Part shown: positions 18,771 through 28,625 of the stretch, piece by piece | How positions within the stretch are numbered: position 1 is the first letter of the stretch | Layout: each line of letters starts with the position of its first letter | Source of the DNA: an uncultured Nitrospirota bacterium | GTDB lineage: Bacteria > Nitrospirota > Nitrospiria > Nitrospirales > UBA8639 | DNA: 64,000 nt | NCBI GenBank assembly: GCA_937139405.1 | Contig: CAKZPV010000003.1 | Location: forward strand, 62,001-126,000 | Direction: 5' to 3' | The notes under the pieces: generated by a model | What the model was told of the DNA's origin: nothing | Seen by the model: only the letters and a program-made list of their open reading frames with translations | Database searches by the model: none | Program-made: the position numbers and the translations under genes

Positions 18771-21416
18771 ATGATTGCCACGTCTCTTGAGTTACGACAG
18801 GCTTTCCTTGATTACTTTGTTGAGCGAGGACATACGCCCGTGCCCAGCGCGCCGCTCATTCCGCAAGCCGATCCCACCCTTCTTTTCACAAATGCGGGTA
18901 TGAATCAATTCAAGCGAATATTCTTAGGCGAAGACTCCCGGCCTTATGCTCGAGCCGTCTCGATACAAAAATGTATGCGGGCTGGTGGTAAACATAATGA
19001 TTTAGAAAATGTCGGGTTTACGCGACGGCACCATACGTTTTTTGAGATGTTGGGAAATTTTTCCTTTGGGGATTATTTCAAAAAAGACGCGATTGCCTTT
19101 GGTTGGGAATTTCTCACAAAGATTGCAGAACTTCCTGCTGATCGCTTATGGGTCACCGTCTTTCGAGATGATCAAGAAGCGTATGATCTGTGGCATAAAA
19201 ACATGGGAGTGGCTGAGACTAGGCTGGCTCGGCTTGATGAAAAAGATAATTTCTGGCAGATGGGTGATACAGGTCCCTGTGGTCCCTGTTCGGAAATTCT
19301 TATCGATCAAGGTGAAGCGTTTGGATGTGGGCGAGAGACCTGTGCGGTTGGGTGTGATTGTGATCGTTATTTAGAAATTTGGAATTTAGTCTTCATGCAG
19401 TTTGATCGGGATTCGTCTGGCACGTTGAATCCACTCCCCAAGCCTAGCATCGATACTGGTATGGGGTTAGAACGCCTGGCTGCCGTAACACAAGGTGTGT
19501 CATCCAATTATGACAGCGATGTGTTTCGACCGCTTTTGGAAAGCATTGCCAAGAGCACTGGCCAGGAATATGGAAAAGCGATTCATTCAGATCGCTCAAT
19601 GCGGGTAATTGCCGACCATGTCCGAGCCATGACCTTTCTCATTACCGATGGGGTTCTGCCGTCCAATGAAGGGCGAGGCTATGTCCTACGACGAATCATG
19701 CGGCGAGCGGCGAGACATGGACGTTTGCTGGGGATGGAGCGAGAGTTTTTATATGAGTTAGTGCCTACGGTGGTCACTCAATTGGGGACAACCTATCCGG
19801 AGTTACGACAAATGACGGATACGATTGCTGAGGTGGTGCAAGGGGAAGAGGGCCGGTTTATTGGAACGTTGGAGCAAGCTTCGCCTTTGCTCAATCAAAT
19901 TTTAAAAGAAACGAAAGAGCAGGGAAATACGCAGGTTTCGGGAGAAGCGGTTTTTAAACTCTATGATACCTATGGTTTTCCTCTAGATTTGGTAGAAGAT
20001 GCAGCCAAAGAAGAAGGTCTAGAGCTGGATCATCAAGGTTATCAGCAGGCCTTAAAAGAGCAGCAGGATCGCGCGAGGAGCAATGCCAAGTTTACACAAA
20101 CGGCCTCGCGGACGGATGTGGTGAAAGCCATAGAACCGTTTCCGGTGACTCAGTTTGTGGGTTACGCCCAACAACAGGCTCAAGGCACGGTGTTAGCTAT
20201 GGTCAAAAATGACCGTGTTGTTTCAGAAGTTCAACAAGAAGAGGAAGCGGAGTTTCTCCTGGATGTTACCCCATTTTATCCTGAAGGGGGAGGACAGGTT
20301 GGTGATCATGGTATTCTTGTCGGTCCCTCTTCGAGAATTCGGATTCACGATACAACAAAGTTAGCCAAGGGTTGGTTCCTACATAAAGGACAAGTCATGG
20401 AAGGGAGCGTCTGCATTGGTGATCATGTAACCGCGAATGTAAACAGTGAGTTACGGGCCGATGCTGCTCGCAATCATACGGCTACGCATTTGATGCATGC
20501 GGCACTGAGGGAAATTCTTGGTCCACATGTGAAACAACATGGATCTTTGGTGGGACCGAATCGACTGCGATTTGATTTCTCTCATTTTAGAGGGTTGAGC
20601 TCGCGTCATTTAGAAGACATTGAAAATTTGGTTAATGAGCAAATTCGGCAGAACACGGTGGTCCAATCAGAAGAAATGGGTATTCAAGAAGCGATCGGTC
20701 GAGGAGCGTTGGCATTTTTTGGTGATAAATACGGAGATCAAGTTCGAGTCGTGGAAATTGGCGAATTTAGCAAAGAATTGTGCGGAGGAACCCATTGCCA
20801 GCAAACAGGAGATGTCGGTCTTTTCCGTCTGATATCTGAGGGGGGCGTGGCAGCAGGCGTGCGTCGAATTGAAGCTTTAACGGGCAATGGCGCAGTTCAG
20901 TACGAACAAAAACGTGATGGTGAGTGGAGAGAATTAGCTGGCTTACTGAAAACCAGTCCACAAGAAGTGGTTGAAAAAACAAGAAAATTATTAAGCACGT
21001 TAAAAGAAACCGAACGGGCGCTAGAGAAGGTCAAACAAAAAGCTATAGAACAGCAAGGGGTTGGTCAAGAAGCGACCATTCGAGAGGTGAATGGTGTGCC
21101 CATTCTTGTTCAACGAATCGATGGCCTGAACATGCAGGAGTTGCGCACCTTTTCTGATAAACTACGGAATAAAGTGGCGACAGGGCTGTTGGTATTGGGT
21201 TCTGTTCTTGATGACAATGTCGCCTTACTTGTTATTGTAAGTAAAGATCAGACCAAGCAGATACCTGCAGGCAAAATGGTTCAGCATATTGCACAATTTG
21301 TAGGTGGAACTGGTGGTGGGCGGCCGGATATGGCTCAAGCCGGAGGCAATCAGCCAGAAAATCTAGATATGGCATTAGAAAAAGTCTATGAGTATGTCAG
21401 TTCTCAGCTTGGTTGA
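18771..21416 (+). CDS. alaS: Alanyl-tRNA synthetase
   Basis: A full-length class II synthetase of 881 residues. Visible are the catalytic core start (FLDYFVERGHTPVPSAPLIP), TNAGMNQFK, the DTGPCGPCSEI loop, the GMGLERLA motif 3, the editing domain zinc site RNHTATHLMHAAL with the later CGGTHC, and a C-terminal oligomerisation region ending in GGTGGGRPDMAQAGG. It lies 55 bases after recA; a 7-bp hairpin (18716-18751) sits between them but has no T-run. Confidence 0.97.
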   Translation: MIATSLELRQAFLDYFVERGHTPVPSAPLIPQADPTLLFTNAGMNQFKRIFLGEDSRPYARAVSIQKCMRAGGKHNDLENVGFTRRHHTFFEMLGNFSFGDYFKKDAIAFGWEFLTKIAELPADRLWVTVFRDDQEAYDLWHKNMGVAETRLARLDEKDNFWQMGDTGPCGPCSEILIDQGEAFGCGRETCAVGCDCDRYLEIWNLVFMQFDRDSSGTLNPLPKPSIDTGMGLERLAAVTQGVSSNYDSDVFRPLLESIAKSTGQEYGKAIHSDRSMRVIADHVRAMTFLITDGVLPSNEGRGYVLRRIMRRAARHGRLLGMEREFLYELVPTVVTQLGTTYPELRQMTDTIAEVVQGEEGRFIGTLEQASPLLNQILKETKEQGNTQVSGEAVFKLYDTYGFPLDLVEDAAKEEGLELDHQGYQQALKEQQDRARSNAKFTQTASRTDVVKAIEPFPVTQFVGYAQQQAQGTVLAMVKNDRVVSEVQQEEEAEFLLDVTPFYPEGGGQVGDHGILVGPSSRIRIHDTTKLAKGWFLHKGQVMEGSVCIGDHVTANVNSELRADAARNHTATHLMHAALREILGPHVKQHGSLVGPNRLRFDFSHFRGLSSRHLEDIENLVNEQIRQNTVVQSEEMGIQEAIGRGALAFFGDKYGDQVRVVEIGEFSKELCGGTHCQQTGDVGLFRLISEGGVAAGVRRIEALTGNGAVQYEQKRDGEWRELAGLLKTSPQEVVEKTRKLLSTLKETERALEKVKQKAIEQQGVGQEATIREVNGVPILVQRIDGLNMQELRTFSDKLRNKVATGLLVLGSVLDDNVALLVIVSKDQTKQIPAGKMVQHIAQFVGGTGGGRPDMAQAGGNQPENLDMALEKVYEYVSSQLG

Positions 21417-21510
21417 TGATGAATAATAGGGATTATGCTCCGTTATTTTTCGGTCAAACTTACCTCATATTGAACCGACAAGGATCAGATGGAGGGTAAG
21501 GGAGAATAAG

Positions 21511-22527
21511 ATGAAATTATTCCGCAAGCTCGTCTTGGTTGGCCTGTTGGCAGGGATCGTCAGTCTCCTTGGTATTTTGGTTTTCCTCGAGTTTAACCGG
21601 CCTCTCGGCGAATCACACCCTGTTCAAATTGTTGATATTTCTCCCGGCACTGCATTTACACACGTCTCACGTCTGCTGCATCAAAAAGAGCTCCTTGGCC
21701 CAGAATGGTTTTTTCAGGCATTGGCTCGTGTCCAACGAGTCGATCGAAAAATAATCCCTGGTGAATATGAGCTTCATGCGGGTATGCGGCCGACAGATTT
21801 ATTGGACAAGCTTGTCAAAGGAGAAGTTCACCAATATTCTGTTACGATTCCGGAAGGTTATAATGTTGTGCAAATCGCGGATATTCTGGATCAAAAGGGT
21901 TTAGCAGACAAACGCGATATTCTTCGTCTTAATCGGGCTCAAGCCTTTATTACCAGTTTAAATATCAAAGCTTTGTCACTTGAAGGGTATCTCTTTCCCG
22001 ATACGTACCGATTCGCCCGCCATAATCCCCCAGAATTTATTGTTCGGACCTTTGTTGATCGTTTTCATGAAATGGTCACTCCTAAGTTGCAAGCCCAAGC
22101 TAAAGAGATGGGGATGACGCTGCAAGAAGTGCTTACATTGGCATCAGTCATTGAAAAAGAAACCGGATTGGCCCAAGAGCGATCGCTGGTTTCGGGCGTG
22201 TTTCATAATCGTTTGCGAAGAAATATCCCGCTTCAAAGTGACCCTACCGTCATTTATGCATTGGAATATTTTGACGGCAATATTCGCAAGGCGGATCTCT
22301 CGGTGAATAGTCCCTATAATACATACAAGGTGCGTGGGCTTCCGCCTGGTCCGATAGCCAACCCTGGGCTTGCCTCCATCAAAGCGGCCCTCTATCCAAC
22401 CCCTAGTAATTTTGTGTATTTTGTCTCACGGAATGATGGAAGTCATAAATTCTCAGCGACCTTGGCTGAACACAATAAAGCGGTGGACAAATATCAACGC
22501 CGGCTTCGCTCCAAGCGTTCTTCCTAA
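21511..22527 (+). CDS. mltG: Endolytic murein transglycosylase
   Basis: MltG/YceG cuts nascent glycan strands and helps set their length. A single N-terminal membrane anchor (residues 7-29) is followed by a LysM-like part and the YceG catalytic domain. The catalytic Glu215 lies in LASVIEKETG, followed by VSGVFHNRLRRNIPLQSDPTV and the SPYNTYKVRGLPPGPI signature. AGGGAGAATAAG precedes the ATG. Confidence 0.95.
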   Translation: MKLFRKLVLVGLLAGIVSLLGILVFLEFNRPLGESHPVQIVDISPGTAFTHVSRLLHQKELLGPEWFFQALARVQRVDRKIIPGEYELHAGMRPTDLLDKLVKGEVHQYSVTIPEGYNVVQIADILDQKGLADKRDILRLNRAQAFITSLNIKALSLEGYLFPDTYRFARHNPPEFIVRTFVDRFHEMVTPKLQAQAKEMGMTLQEVLTLASVIEKETGLAQERSLVSGVFHNRLRRNIPLQSDPTVIYALEYFDGNIRKADLSVNSPYNTYKVRGLPPGPIANPGLASIKAALYPTPSNFVYFVSRNDGSHKFSATLAEHNKAVDKYQRRLRSKRSS

Positions 22528-22551
22528 ATCCTATTTTCAACAGGTTTCTTT

Positions 22552-23016
22552 GTGACGGCGTTAGAAAACCTACAGCGGTTAAGTGTGCAACTGCCTGAAG
22601 CGCCACGTCCGGTTGGTTCTTATGTCCCAGCATGCCAGGCGGGAGACCTGGTCTTTGTCAGTGGTGTCTTGCCATTTCAAGACGGAAAAATTCTTCAGCC
22701 CGGCAAAGTGGGGCGAGACTTGTCGATTGACGAGGGGAAAGCCAATGCACAAATCGCTGTTATTAATGCCTTGGCAATACTTCAACAAGAACTTGGAGAT
22801 TTATCTCGCGTCCTACGTGTTGTGCGACTGACTGGTCATGTTGCGTCAGCAGAGGGGTTTGGTGATCAACCTGCGGTTATTAATGGAGCCTCAGATTTTC
22901 TTGTGGAAGTATTTGGAGAAAAAGGCCGTCATGCACGACTGGCATTAGGAGCGTTTGAATTGCCCTTGCATGCTCCTATCGAACTCGAACTCATTGTCCA
23001 AGTCTCATCTCCCTAA
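22552..23016 (+). CDS. RidA-family protein (YjgF/UK114)
   Basis: A 154-residue RidA-superfamily protein of the longer subgroup related to YjgF/chorismate-mutase-like proteins. Seen: RPVGSYVPACQAGDLVFVSGVLPF, the NAQIAVINALAIL helix and ARLALGAFELPLHAPIELELI at the end, where the Arg expected to bind the carboxylate in deaminating members is present. Canonical RidA hydrolyses reactive enamines and imines, but this subgroup is not well defined. It begins with GTG 24 bases after mltG. Confidence 0.82.
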   Translation: MTALENLQRLSVQLPEAPRPVGSYVPACQAGDLVFVSGVLPFQDGKILQPGKVGRDLSIDEGKANAQIAVINALAILQQELGDLSRVLRVVRLTGHVASAEGFGDQPAVINGASDFLVEVFGEKGRHARLALGAFELPLHAPIELELIVQVSSP

Positions 23017-23081
23017 TTTGATATAATCGAAATCGACTCCCTTCTTTGTGGAGGGCGGTGTGGAAGTAGTTTCAAGGAACG

Positions 23082-23966
23082 ATGAACGCACAGGGCCTCA
23101 TCATGAAGTTTTCGGCAGTACTGTTTCTTATTATCGCTTGGGGACTTACCTGTGGAAACTCGGTGTTTGCGGAACAATCAGTTCTCCCGCTGATAGAGAA
23201 ACCAGCCATACAGGTTGTCGTCCAAGCTTCCACATGGAAAAAACGAGGCCGGCTGCTCTACGACATCGAAGGTTCTATCCTGAAAAAAATTTCTCTTGCA
23301 GGATTCCAAGCTATTCATGATCCAAAGAAGCCACATCAATATCAATTGGTGGTTCAATATGAAGAAGAGCGCGGGGCACAATATGGTGTTGAATTATGGG
23401 GGACGACCATTAATACCTCATTTTTATTACGCGGGGCAGGAATGCCAAAGCCCATAAGCTGGGAGATTCATGAAACTTCTACTAATTCCGTCTCTGGGCC
23501 TGCACCGTACTTGGATGCCCTGCTGAAATTTGAAACTCATCCCCATTACTTTTTTTTGGGTTTCATGCTGCAACGGATGACTAAAGGTGTGGGTTCACAA
23601 CCAAACGCGCTTATGCAGGCAGTCAGCGAATTTGTGGCAGTGGTGTATCCTACGATTGATGACGTCATTCCTCAAGATGGGATTCGTATCCAAGACCATT
23701 TTATGGATAGCTCAGGACGTGTGTACCAAGAAGTTGCCTTGCAAAGGGCCTTAGATGAGTTGGTGCATCAAGATATTTCAGATGATACATTAGCGCCGAT
23801 TGCCGAACGGCTTTTGGAGTCGGCCGATCCACATTCGCGTATCCGTGCTGTGCAGATTCTTGGACGCACGCACAATGTAATTTTTCAGGAAAAGATTCAG
23901 AAGGTGGCGACTGATGATCCTACTCTGGCTGTTCGCCAAGCTGCTCAACAATTCTCTCCACTCTAG
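23082..23966 (+). CDS. Exported protein with C-terminal HEAT-like repeats
   Basis: A signal peptide (cleavage likely after FAEQ) is followed by about 150 residues of mixed structure that I do not recognise. The C-terminal 80 residues contain helical pairs that look like HEAT repeats (IAERLLESADPHSRIRAVQILGR and VATDDPTLAVRQAAQQ). The start may be the ATG at 23082 or one 21 bases later. The layout (signal, mixed region, HEAT tail, about 295 residues) resembles that of the decayed gene at 36.1-37.0 kb, so the two may be paralogues. Confidence 0.6.
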   Translation: MNAQGLIMKFSAVLFLIIAWGLTCGNSVFAEQSVLPLIEKPAIQVVVQASTWKKRGRLLYDIEGSILKKISLAGFQAIHDPKKPHQYQLVVQYEEERGAQYGVELWGTTINTSFLLRGAGMPKPISWEIHETSTNSVSGPAPYLDALLKFETHPHYFFLGFMLQRMTKGVGSQPNALMQAVSEFVAVVYPTIDDVIPQDGIRIQDHFMDSSGRVYQEVALQRALDELVHQDISDDTLAPIAERLLESADPHSRIRAVQILGRTHNVIFQEKIQKVATDDPTLAVRQAAQQFSPL

Positions 23967-24059
23967 ATTTCCTCGCCCTCTGTCAATATAGAATTATCCC
24001 ACTCCGAGTAGCTAGATAGCAGCTCAAGTGCTTGGCCGTATGACAAACTTGTGGACTGT

Positions 24060-24704
24060 TTAATAGCCCGCTTTGGCCAGTTGAGAGTCGAGCTTAGAAA
24101 GGAAATCCTGAAAGGCTCGATGATACGTCAATTGCCAGTTGGCATCACTGGCGATTTGCCCTTGAACCCTTCCGTAACCTTGAATGATGATGGGCGAAAC
24201 GCCATCAGGCTTCGTCGGAGTAATTGTGCAGTTAACGTGAGCTTCAAAGGTGATCGTCCAAAATCCCGGGGTGAACCAACCCCAAAACAGATTGATGATG
24301 GCCGTTGCAGAGTTGAGGGCATTGGAATCTGAGGTGATTAAATAGCCTCGTTTTTTAAATCCTTCCTCTAGTAATTGCCTTGTTCGCGAAATGACTGAGT
24401 CATTGGCTGGCAAAGCTACATCTCCCGCCGCATTTCCGAATCCTCCACGTTGGCGGCCAATCATCATACCTTTCTGTTGCGGGGTTAAGGAATGCACATC
24501 TCCATCAATTGATGGAATTGATGGGTCGGAGGGTTTATTTTGGAAAATTCGGTTGTCAACGATGCTCCCAATAAAAACTACACCTTTTCCCTCGGGGCTA
24601 TGTGAGATGCTCTGGATTGGGAGGTCAACGGTACGCCTTCCGAGGACGCAACCGGTTAAGAGAACAAGAAATAATACCGTGATAATTTGTACTAATTTCT
24701 TCAT
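24060..24704 (-). CDS. Lipoprotein of unknown function (possibly YajG-like)
   Basis: A lipoprotein signal with lipobox LLTGC (Cys19). The 195-residue mature part has the pattern of YajG-like lipoproteins: a strand GVVFIGSIVDNRIF, then a helix near VISRTRQLLEEGFKKRGYLI, strands with TITFEAHVNCTITP, and a terminal helix. The role of such proteins is unclear. Codons and spacing are normal, and it is monocistronic. Confidence 0.6.
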   Translation of the reverse strand: MKKLVQIITVLFLVLLTGCVLGRRTVDLPIQSISHSPEGKGVVFIGSIVDNRIFQNKPSDPSIPSIDGDVHSLTPQQKGMMIGRQRGGFGNAAGDVALPANDSVISRTRQLLEEGFKKRGYLITSDSNALNSATAIINLFWGWFTPGFWTITFEAHVNCTITPTKPDGVSPIIIQGYGRVQGQIASDANWQLTYHRAFQDFLSKLDSQLAKAGY

Positions 24705-24998
24705 AGTGGATACGGGATGGGAAAGAGGGAATGCTTAAGATCTTATGTTCAAAGTGCAATTCTCATTGGTAAGTCACCGACAATGACCTTAACGATTCGG
24801 TCACTATAAATATGCTTAAAAATTATGTCAAAGAGATATTAGCGAAGGGCAAATGATCCTATGATAATTCTTGCTGTCAAGATGTGCGGAAGGCAAATCT
24901 CATCGTACTTACCCGTTGCTATGACTCAGGGAGTTAAATTTGGCTTTGCGGCGGCGGGCACTGAAGGTAAAATTTTGAAGGTAAAATGCAATAAAAAG

Positions 24999-25910
24999 TT
25001 AGGATTTTGTTCGTAAAGGCAGGGGTAGCTCTTTGGGTGGTTGTTTCTTTTCGGGCTTTCGGATGAGATCAGGTCTCGCCTTCAGGATCCAGTCGATGGC
25101 TTGTTCGTTATAATTGCGGAGTTGGCCATAGATTATTGATCGCATGCTGTATACGGTATCAACATAATCGTCAAAATTCTCTTGGGTGATTTCTTCCGGC
25201 GCCACGCGTAATAAGGTAGGAAGCAGACAGCTTTCACAGCCGGAAGCTTGTTCCTGGTAGGCTGCATACACAAAATATTTAGCTAAATCTAATCTGTGAC
25301 ACAAGATCCTGGCGAGTTGGTCGTAATTCCGTTCTTTGTCTTCTTTCCCACTGACTCCGCAGATGTCTTCTCCATAAAGATGAATTTTTTCCCAAGTAAT
25401 GGCATACGAGGCTTTTTGGAGCAGCATATCCAGTAACGAAGTTTTTGCTCCCAATAATTGTTCCTCAAATGCCGGAGCGATCACATATCTGGCCATGTCA
25501 GGACATTTGTCTAACAGTTCCGTCATCCAGGTAAAACATGCTTCCTGTGTGTTGCGATCCAGATAATCCAAGATTGTTTCAATCAATTTCATGTCTTCGC
25601 CTGTAATAAGCCTCCGATCTCGCCGCATGATTTCTCGGGCCTTTCTGACACGCCGCCGCACCAGTTCAATGCTTGAACCGCCATTGAGCATATGCGCGTT
25701 ATCGTAATCACCTCGTTTCTCTTCGTGGCGGAGCACTTCATAGGCTTCGTTGATCTTGAACATGCGCTCCCTCGCGGCGGGGCGTTCGAATTGTGGGACA
25801 ACATCCTCATGATTGTCTTTCACGAAGCTACGCCAGGCAGCTTGAATTTCCTTAAGAAGTGCATCTTCCGGGACGCCGAGGATTTGGTAGTAGTTAACAC
25901 CGTCAATCAT
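24999..25910 (-). CDS. J-domain-like protein with altered HPD motif
   Basis: The first 75 residues form a DnaJ-type domain: YYQILGVPEDALLKEIQAAW, then the loop, then INEAYEVLRHEEKRGDYD. The HPD tripeptide that stimulates DnaK reads H-E-D (residues 34-36), so DnaK activation may be lost. The remaining 225 residues are helical and unrecognised, with a conserved-looking Cys pair in EQASGCESCLLPTLL. No neighbour gives its role. A second J-domain protein at 33.7 kb has the normal HPD. Confidence 0.72.
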   Translation of the reverse strand: MIDGVNYYQILGVPEDALLKEIQAAWRSFVKDNHEDVVPQFERPAARERMFKINEAYEVLRHEEKRGDYDNAHMLNGGSSIELVRRRVRKAREIMRRDRRLITGEDMKLIETILDYLDRNTQEACFTWMTELLDKCPDMARYVIAPAFEEQLLGAKTSLLDMLLQKASYAITWEKIHLYGEDICGVSGKEDKERNYDQLARILCHRLDLAKYFVYAAYQEQASGCESCLLPTLLRVAPEEITQENFDDYVDTVYSMRSIIYGQLRNYNEQAIDWILKARPDLIRKPEKKQPPKELPLPLRTKS

Positions 25911-26183
25911 GGTGCAATGATAGAAAAAGGAATTTGCTACCTTGAAGGGTAGGGGGTAAGAATATCTTTATCCTTTTCAGGCTAAACTAATAAAAAAGAA
26001 TATCCTGGCGAGAGAAAACATAGAGAGACAATGTACCTCATGATTTGTTGAAAACCAAGTTTAAGTGGAGGGAAGGATTGGAGGAGAGGAAGGTCCATAG
26101 ATGAAAGAAGGAATCTCTTTTCCTACCGCGAGCTCAGGAGCAGTTTTTAAAAATATTCGTTGTTCATGAAAGATCTTTGAATA

Positions 26184-26230
26184 TTGACAATTTTACTAGC
26201 CTATGTTATTTGCAATAGACTTGCAATAAT
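26184..26230 (+). promoter_or_regulatory. Promoter with overlapping candidate Fur-family operator
   Basis: TTGACA (26184-26189) is followed after 17 bases by TATTTG. Overlapping that -10 is an imperfect inverted repeat, TTATTTGCAA - TAGAC - TTGCAATAA, which can also be read as two TTGCAATA copies 11 bases apart. It lies about 50 bases before a Fur-family gene, so autoregulation by that protein is plausible. Confidence 0.5.
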
Positions 26231-26278
26231 GCTTCTGGATTCCTTTTTTTTTGATTTTCGATTTAAGGTACTTTGCTA

Positions 26279-26701
26279 ATGTTAGAACCGACTATTGGTC
26301 AGGGGTTGCGGGCGACGGGGCGCCGGATGACTCGTACTCGAAAAGCCGTCCTTGCCCTTTTAGAACGCACGCATCAACCCGTGAGTGCTTCTGAAATATT
26401 TTCGCAATTGCAGGAAGCTGATGTGGCAATTGATTTAGTGACGGTGTATCGGACCGTTAATGTCTTGAAGGAACTGGGTCTGGTAGTTCAAATGGATCTT
26501 CACCAAGAAAATCAATCTCGATATGAATTAAAAGAAGGACGCAAGCATCATCATCATATTCGATGTCAAATTTGTGGGAAAATCGTGGATCTATTGTTAT
26601 GTCCATTAAAGAAACTGACGAAGTTGATAGAAGAACGTACGCAGTTTGTCGTCGATGATCATACGCTGGAATTTTCGGGATTTTGTCCCAAGTGCCAATA
26701 A
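26279..26701 (+). CDS. Fur-family metal-responsive transcriptional regulator
   Basis: A 140-residue Fur/Zur/PerR family repressor. The winged-helix part contains RMTRTRKAVLALLER and the recognition helix VTVYRTVNVLKELGLV. The dimerisation part has KHHHHIRCQICGKIVDL with a first CxxC and a final FCPKCQ second CxxC, the structural zinc site. An in-frame TTG two codons upstream is less likely than this ATG. The next gene, 17 bases on, is a MerC-like membrane protein with a His-rich tail, so zinc (Zur-like) is as likely as iron. Confidence 0.9.
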   Translation: MLEPTIGQGLRATGRRMTRTRKAVLALLERTHQPVSASEIFSQLQEADVAIDLVTVYRTVNVLKELGLVVQMDLHQENQSRYELKEGRKHHHHIRCQICGKIVDLLLCPLKKLTKLIEERTQFVVDDHTLEFSGFCPKCQ

Positions 26702-26718
26702 ACTAAGAAAGTCAGAAA

Positions 26719-27201
26719 ATGAGTACATTCGGCCCAAAGCTTTCTAAAGCTGGATCTATTGCTTCCCTTATCTGTGCCGTACATTGTGCGGTCACACCCT
26801 TGGCGCTGCTAGCATTACCTGTCATTGCAGCTCATTCCTGGGATGGATTAGATGGAGTTCTCGGAGCGTTTTGGACCGAGACAACGGAATGGGTTTTTTT
26901 AGCCGTCATTGTCTTCTTGGCGGGATTTGGCTTATTAGCAACCTATTCTCGCCATCGAGATATTCGGCCTACAATTTTGACAATCCTCGGAATTTTGGTC
27001 TTGATTGTTTCCCATCTCTGGGTAGAGGCAGGAAGTGGGAAGGAAATATTTCTTGACGTTCTTGGAGCGTCGTTAATCGCATGGGCAGGTTTTTGGAATC
27101 GTCGCCTTTGCCATCATCTAGGCTGTCATACACATGAGCATGCTCATGAATCGGGGTCTCCTAAGATAGAACCCATTCCTGATCTATCTTCCCATCCATA
27201 G
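26719..27201 (+). CDS. MerC-domain membrane protein
   Basis: A 160-residue protein with four membrane segments. The first carries ICAVHCAVTP, matching the paired Cys of MerC-type mercury/metal transporters. The C-terminus is rich in His (CHHLGCHTHEHAHE) and could bind a divalent metal. In an operon with a Fur-family regulator, so probably regulated by metal level. Mercury genes are absent nearby, so a role with zinc or another metal is more likely. Confidence 0.8.
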   Translation: MSTFGPKLSKAGSIASLICAVHCAVTPLALLALPVIAAHSWDGLDGVLGAFWTETTEWVFLAVIVFLAGFGLLATYSRHRDIRPTILTILGILVLIVSHLWVEAGSGKEIFLDVLGASLIAWAGFWNRRLCHHLGCHTHEHAHESGSPKIEPIPDLSSHP

Positions 27202-27257
27202 GTGTTTTGTCCATCATTCGTATCTCGGCCTGCTTCATAATAAAAGAGATTGTGGTA

Positions 27258-28334
27258 TCAACCTGAAACGGTGGCTTTGTTCGTAGATTTATCCAACGTT
27301 TCAGCCAGTTCATCAAGTAGATGCTCAGTTTCTTCCCATCCAATACAGGCATCAGTAATTGATACGCCCCAATCTAGCGATTTTCCTGCTTTCCATTTCT
27401 GATTGCCAGGTTTGAGATTGCTTTCAATTAAGAGACCCATAATGGCCGTTTGGCCTTCGGTAAATTGCTTGACGACTGATTGAGCCACAGGAACTTGGCG
27501 TGTATGGTCTTTTTCGGAATTGCCATGAGAGCAATCCACCATGACGGGACGGCAAATGTCCTCTTGAGCTAGACAATTAACGGCGTCGGAAATGTCCTTG
27601 TGATGGTAGTTGACTTTTCCGCCTCCGCCTCGAAGAACCAGGTGACGATCAGGATTGCCGTTGGTTTTTATGATGGAGGTTAGTCCTTCGGCATTTACAC
27701 CTATAAAACTCTGGGGATGTCGTGCGGCAACCATGGCATTGAGGGCGACTTGCAGTCCTCCATCTGTCCCATTTTTAAGTCCAACCGGCATGGATAGGCC
27801 GCTTGCCATTTCCCGATGAGTTTGGCTTTCGGTGGTACGTGCACCTATGGCAGACCAACTAATCAAGTCTGAAATATACTGAGGAGTGACGGGGTCTAGA
27901 AATTCAGTAGCACATGGCATCCCAAGATGATTGATTTTCAGTAAGATTGAACGAGCCAGTTCAAATCCCCCACCAATATCACAAGATCCGTCAAGTTTGG
28001 GATCGTTGATAAGGCCTTTCCACCCAACCGTGGTACGAGGCTTTTCAAAGTAGGTTCGCGAAATGACTAAAAGATGGTCGCGGACACGATCAGCTACTTG
28101 CTTAAGTTGTTCCGCATATTGAATGGCAGCTTCTGGATCATGAATCGAACAAGGGCCAATGATGATCGCTAGGCGATGGGTATCTTGTCCATGAAGAATA
28201 TCTCGGAGAGCTTGTCGTGCTTGCAAGACAATTTGAGCCGTTTTTTGCGGGAGGGGGAGATTTTCCTGCATGTGTTTCGGGGAAGGCAATGGAGCAATGT
28301 CGATAATGTTTTGGTTGTTAATGCGTTCGGACAT
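27258..28334 (-). CDS. 3-deoxy-7-phosphoheptulonate synthase, class I (AroFGH type)
   Basis: Condenses phosphoenolpyruvate and erythrose-4-phosphate at the start of the shikimate pathway. Signatures: LAIIIGPCSIHDP, YFEKPRTTVGWKGLINDP, ATEFLDPVTPQYISDLISWSAIGARTTESQ (here broken in my reading into two blocks), FIGVNAEG, LRGGGGKVNYH and VDCSHGNSEKDH. Length 358 is typical of the E. coli isozymes, and the N-terminal extension normally used for feedback inhibition is present. AAGGA lies before the ATG. It converges with the MerC-like gene. Confidence 0.93.
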   Translation of the reverse strand: MSERINNQNIIDIAPLPSPKHMQENLPLPQKTAQIVLQARQALRDILHGQDTHRLAIIIGPCSIHDPEAAIQYAEQLKQVADRVRDHLLVISRTYFEKPRTTVGWKGLINDPKLDGSCDIGGGFELARSILLKINHLGMPCATEFLDPVTPQYISDLISWSAIGARTTESQTHREMASGLSMPVGLKNGTDGGLQVALNAMVAARHPQSFIGVNAEGLTSIIKTNGNPDRHLVLRGGGGKVNYHHKDISDAVNCLAQEDICRPVMVDCSHGNSEKDHTRQVPVAQSVVKQFTEGQTAIMGLLIESNLKPGNQKWKAGKSLDWGVSITDACIGWEETEHLLDELAETLDKSTNKATVSG

Positions 28335-28625
28335 GGGGGAGATCCTTTGTAAGAATGAAAGCGAATGATGGCTCTCAATTTAACTGAAATATGTAAAAAT
28401 AGGGGATTTACCTGATATTGTAATCCGAGACCCTACAATCAGGCAACTAGTGGAGGGGTAGTATTCCTTAAATGATGAAATGCCTCAAAGGATTCTGTCT
28501 CAATTTGGTCGAATGGGTAAGAGCCGTATGTGCAGGATACGCTGACGAAGTGGTAAGGGTTGATTGCGATGAATCTAGAAAATTGATTCTTGTGAGGAAA
28601 GAAAAGTGAAGGAGGCAAATAACTC

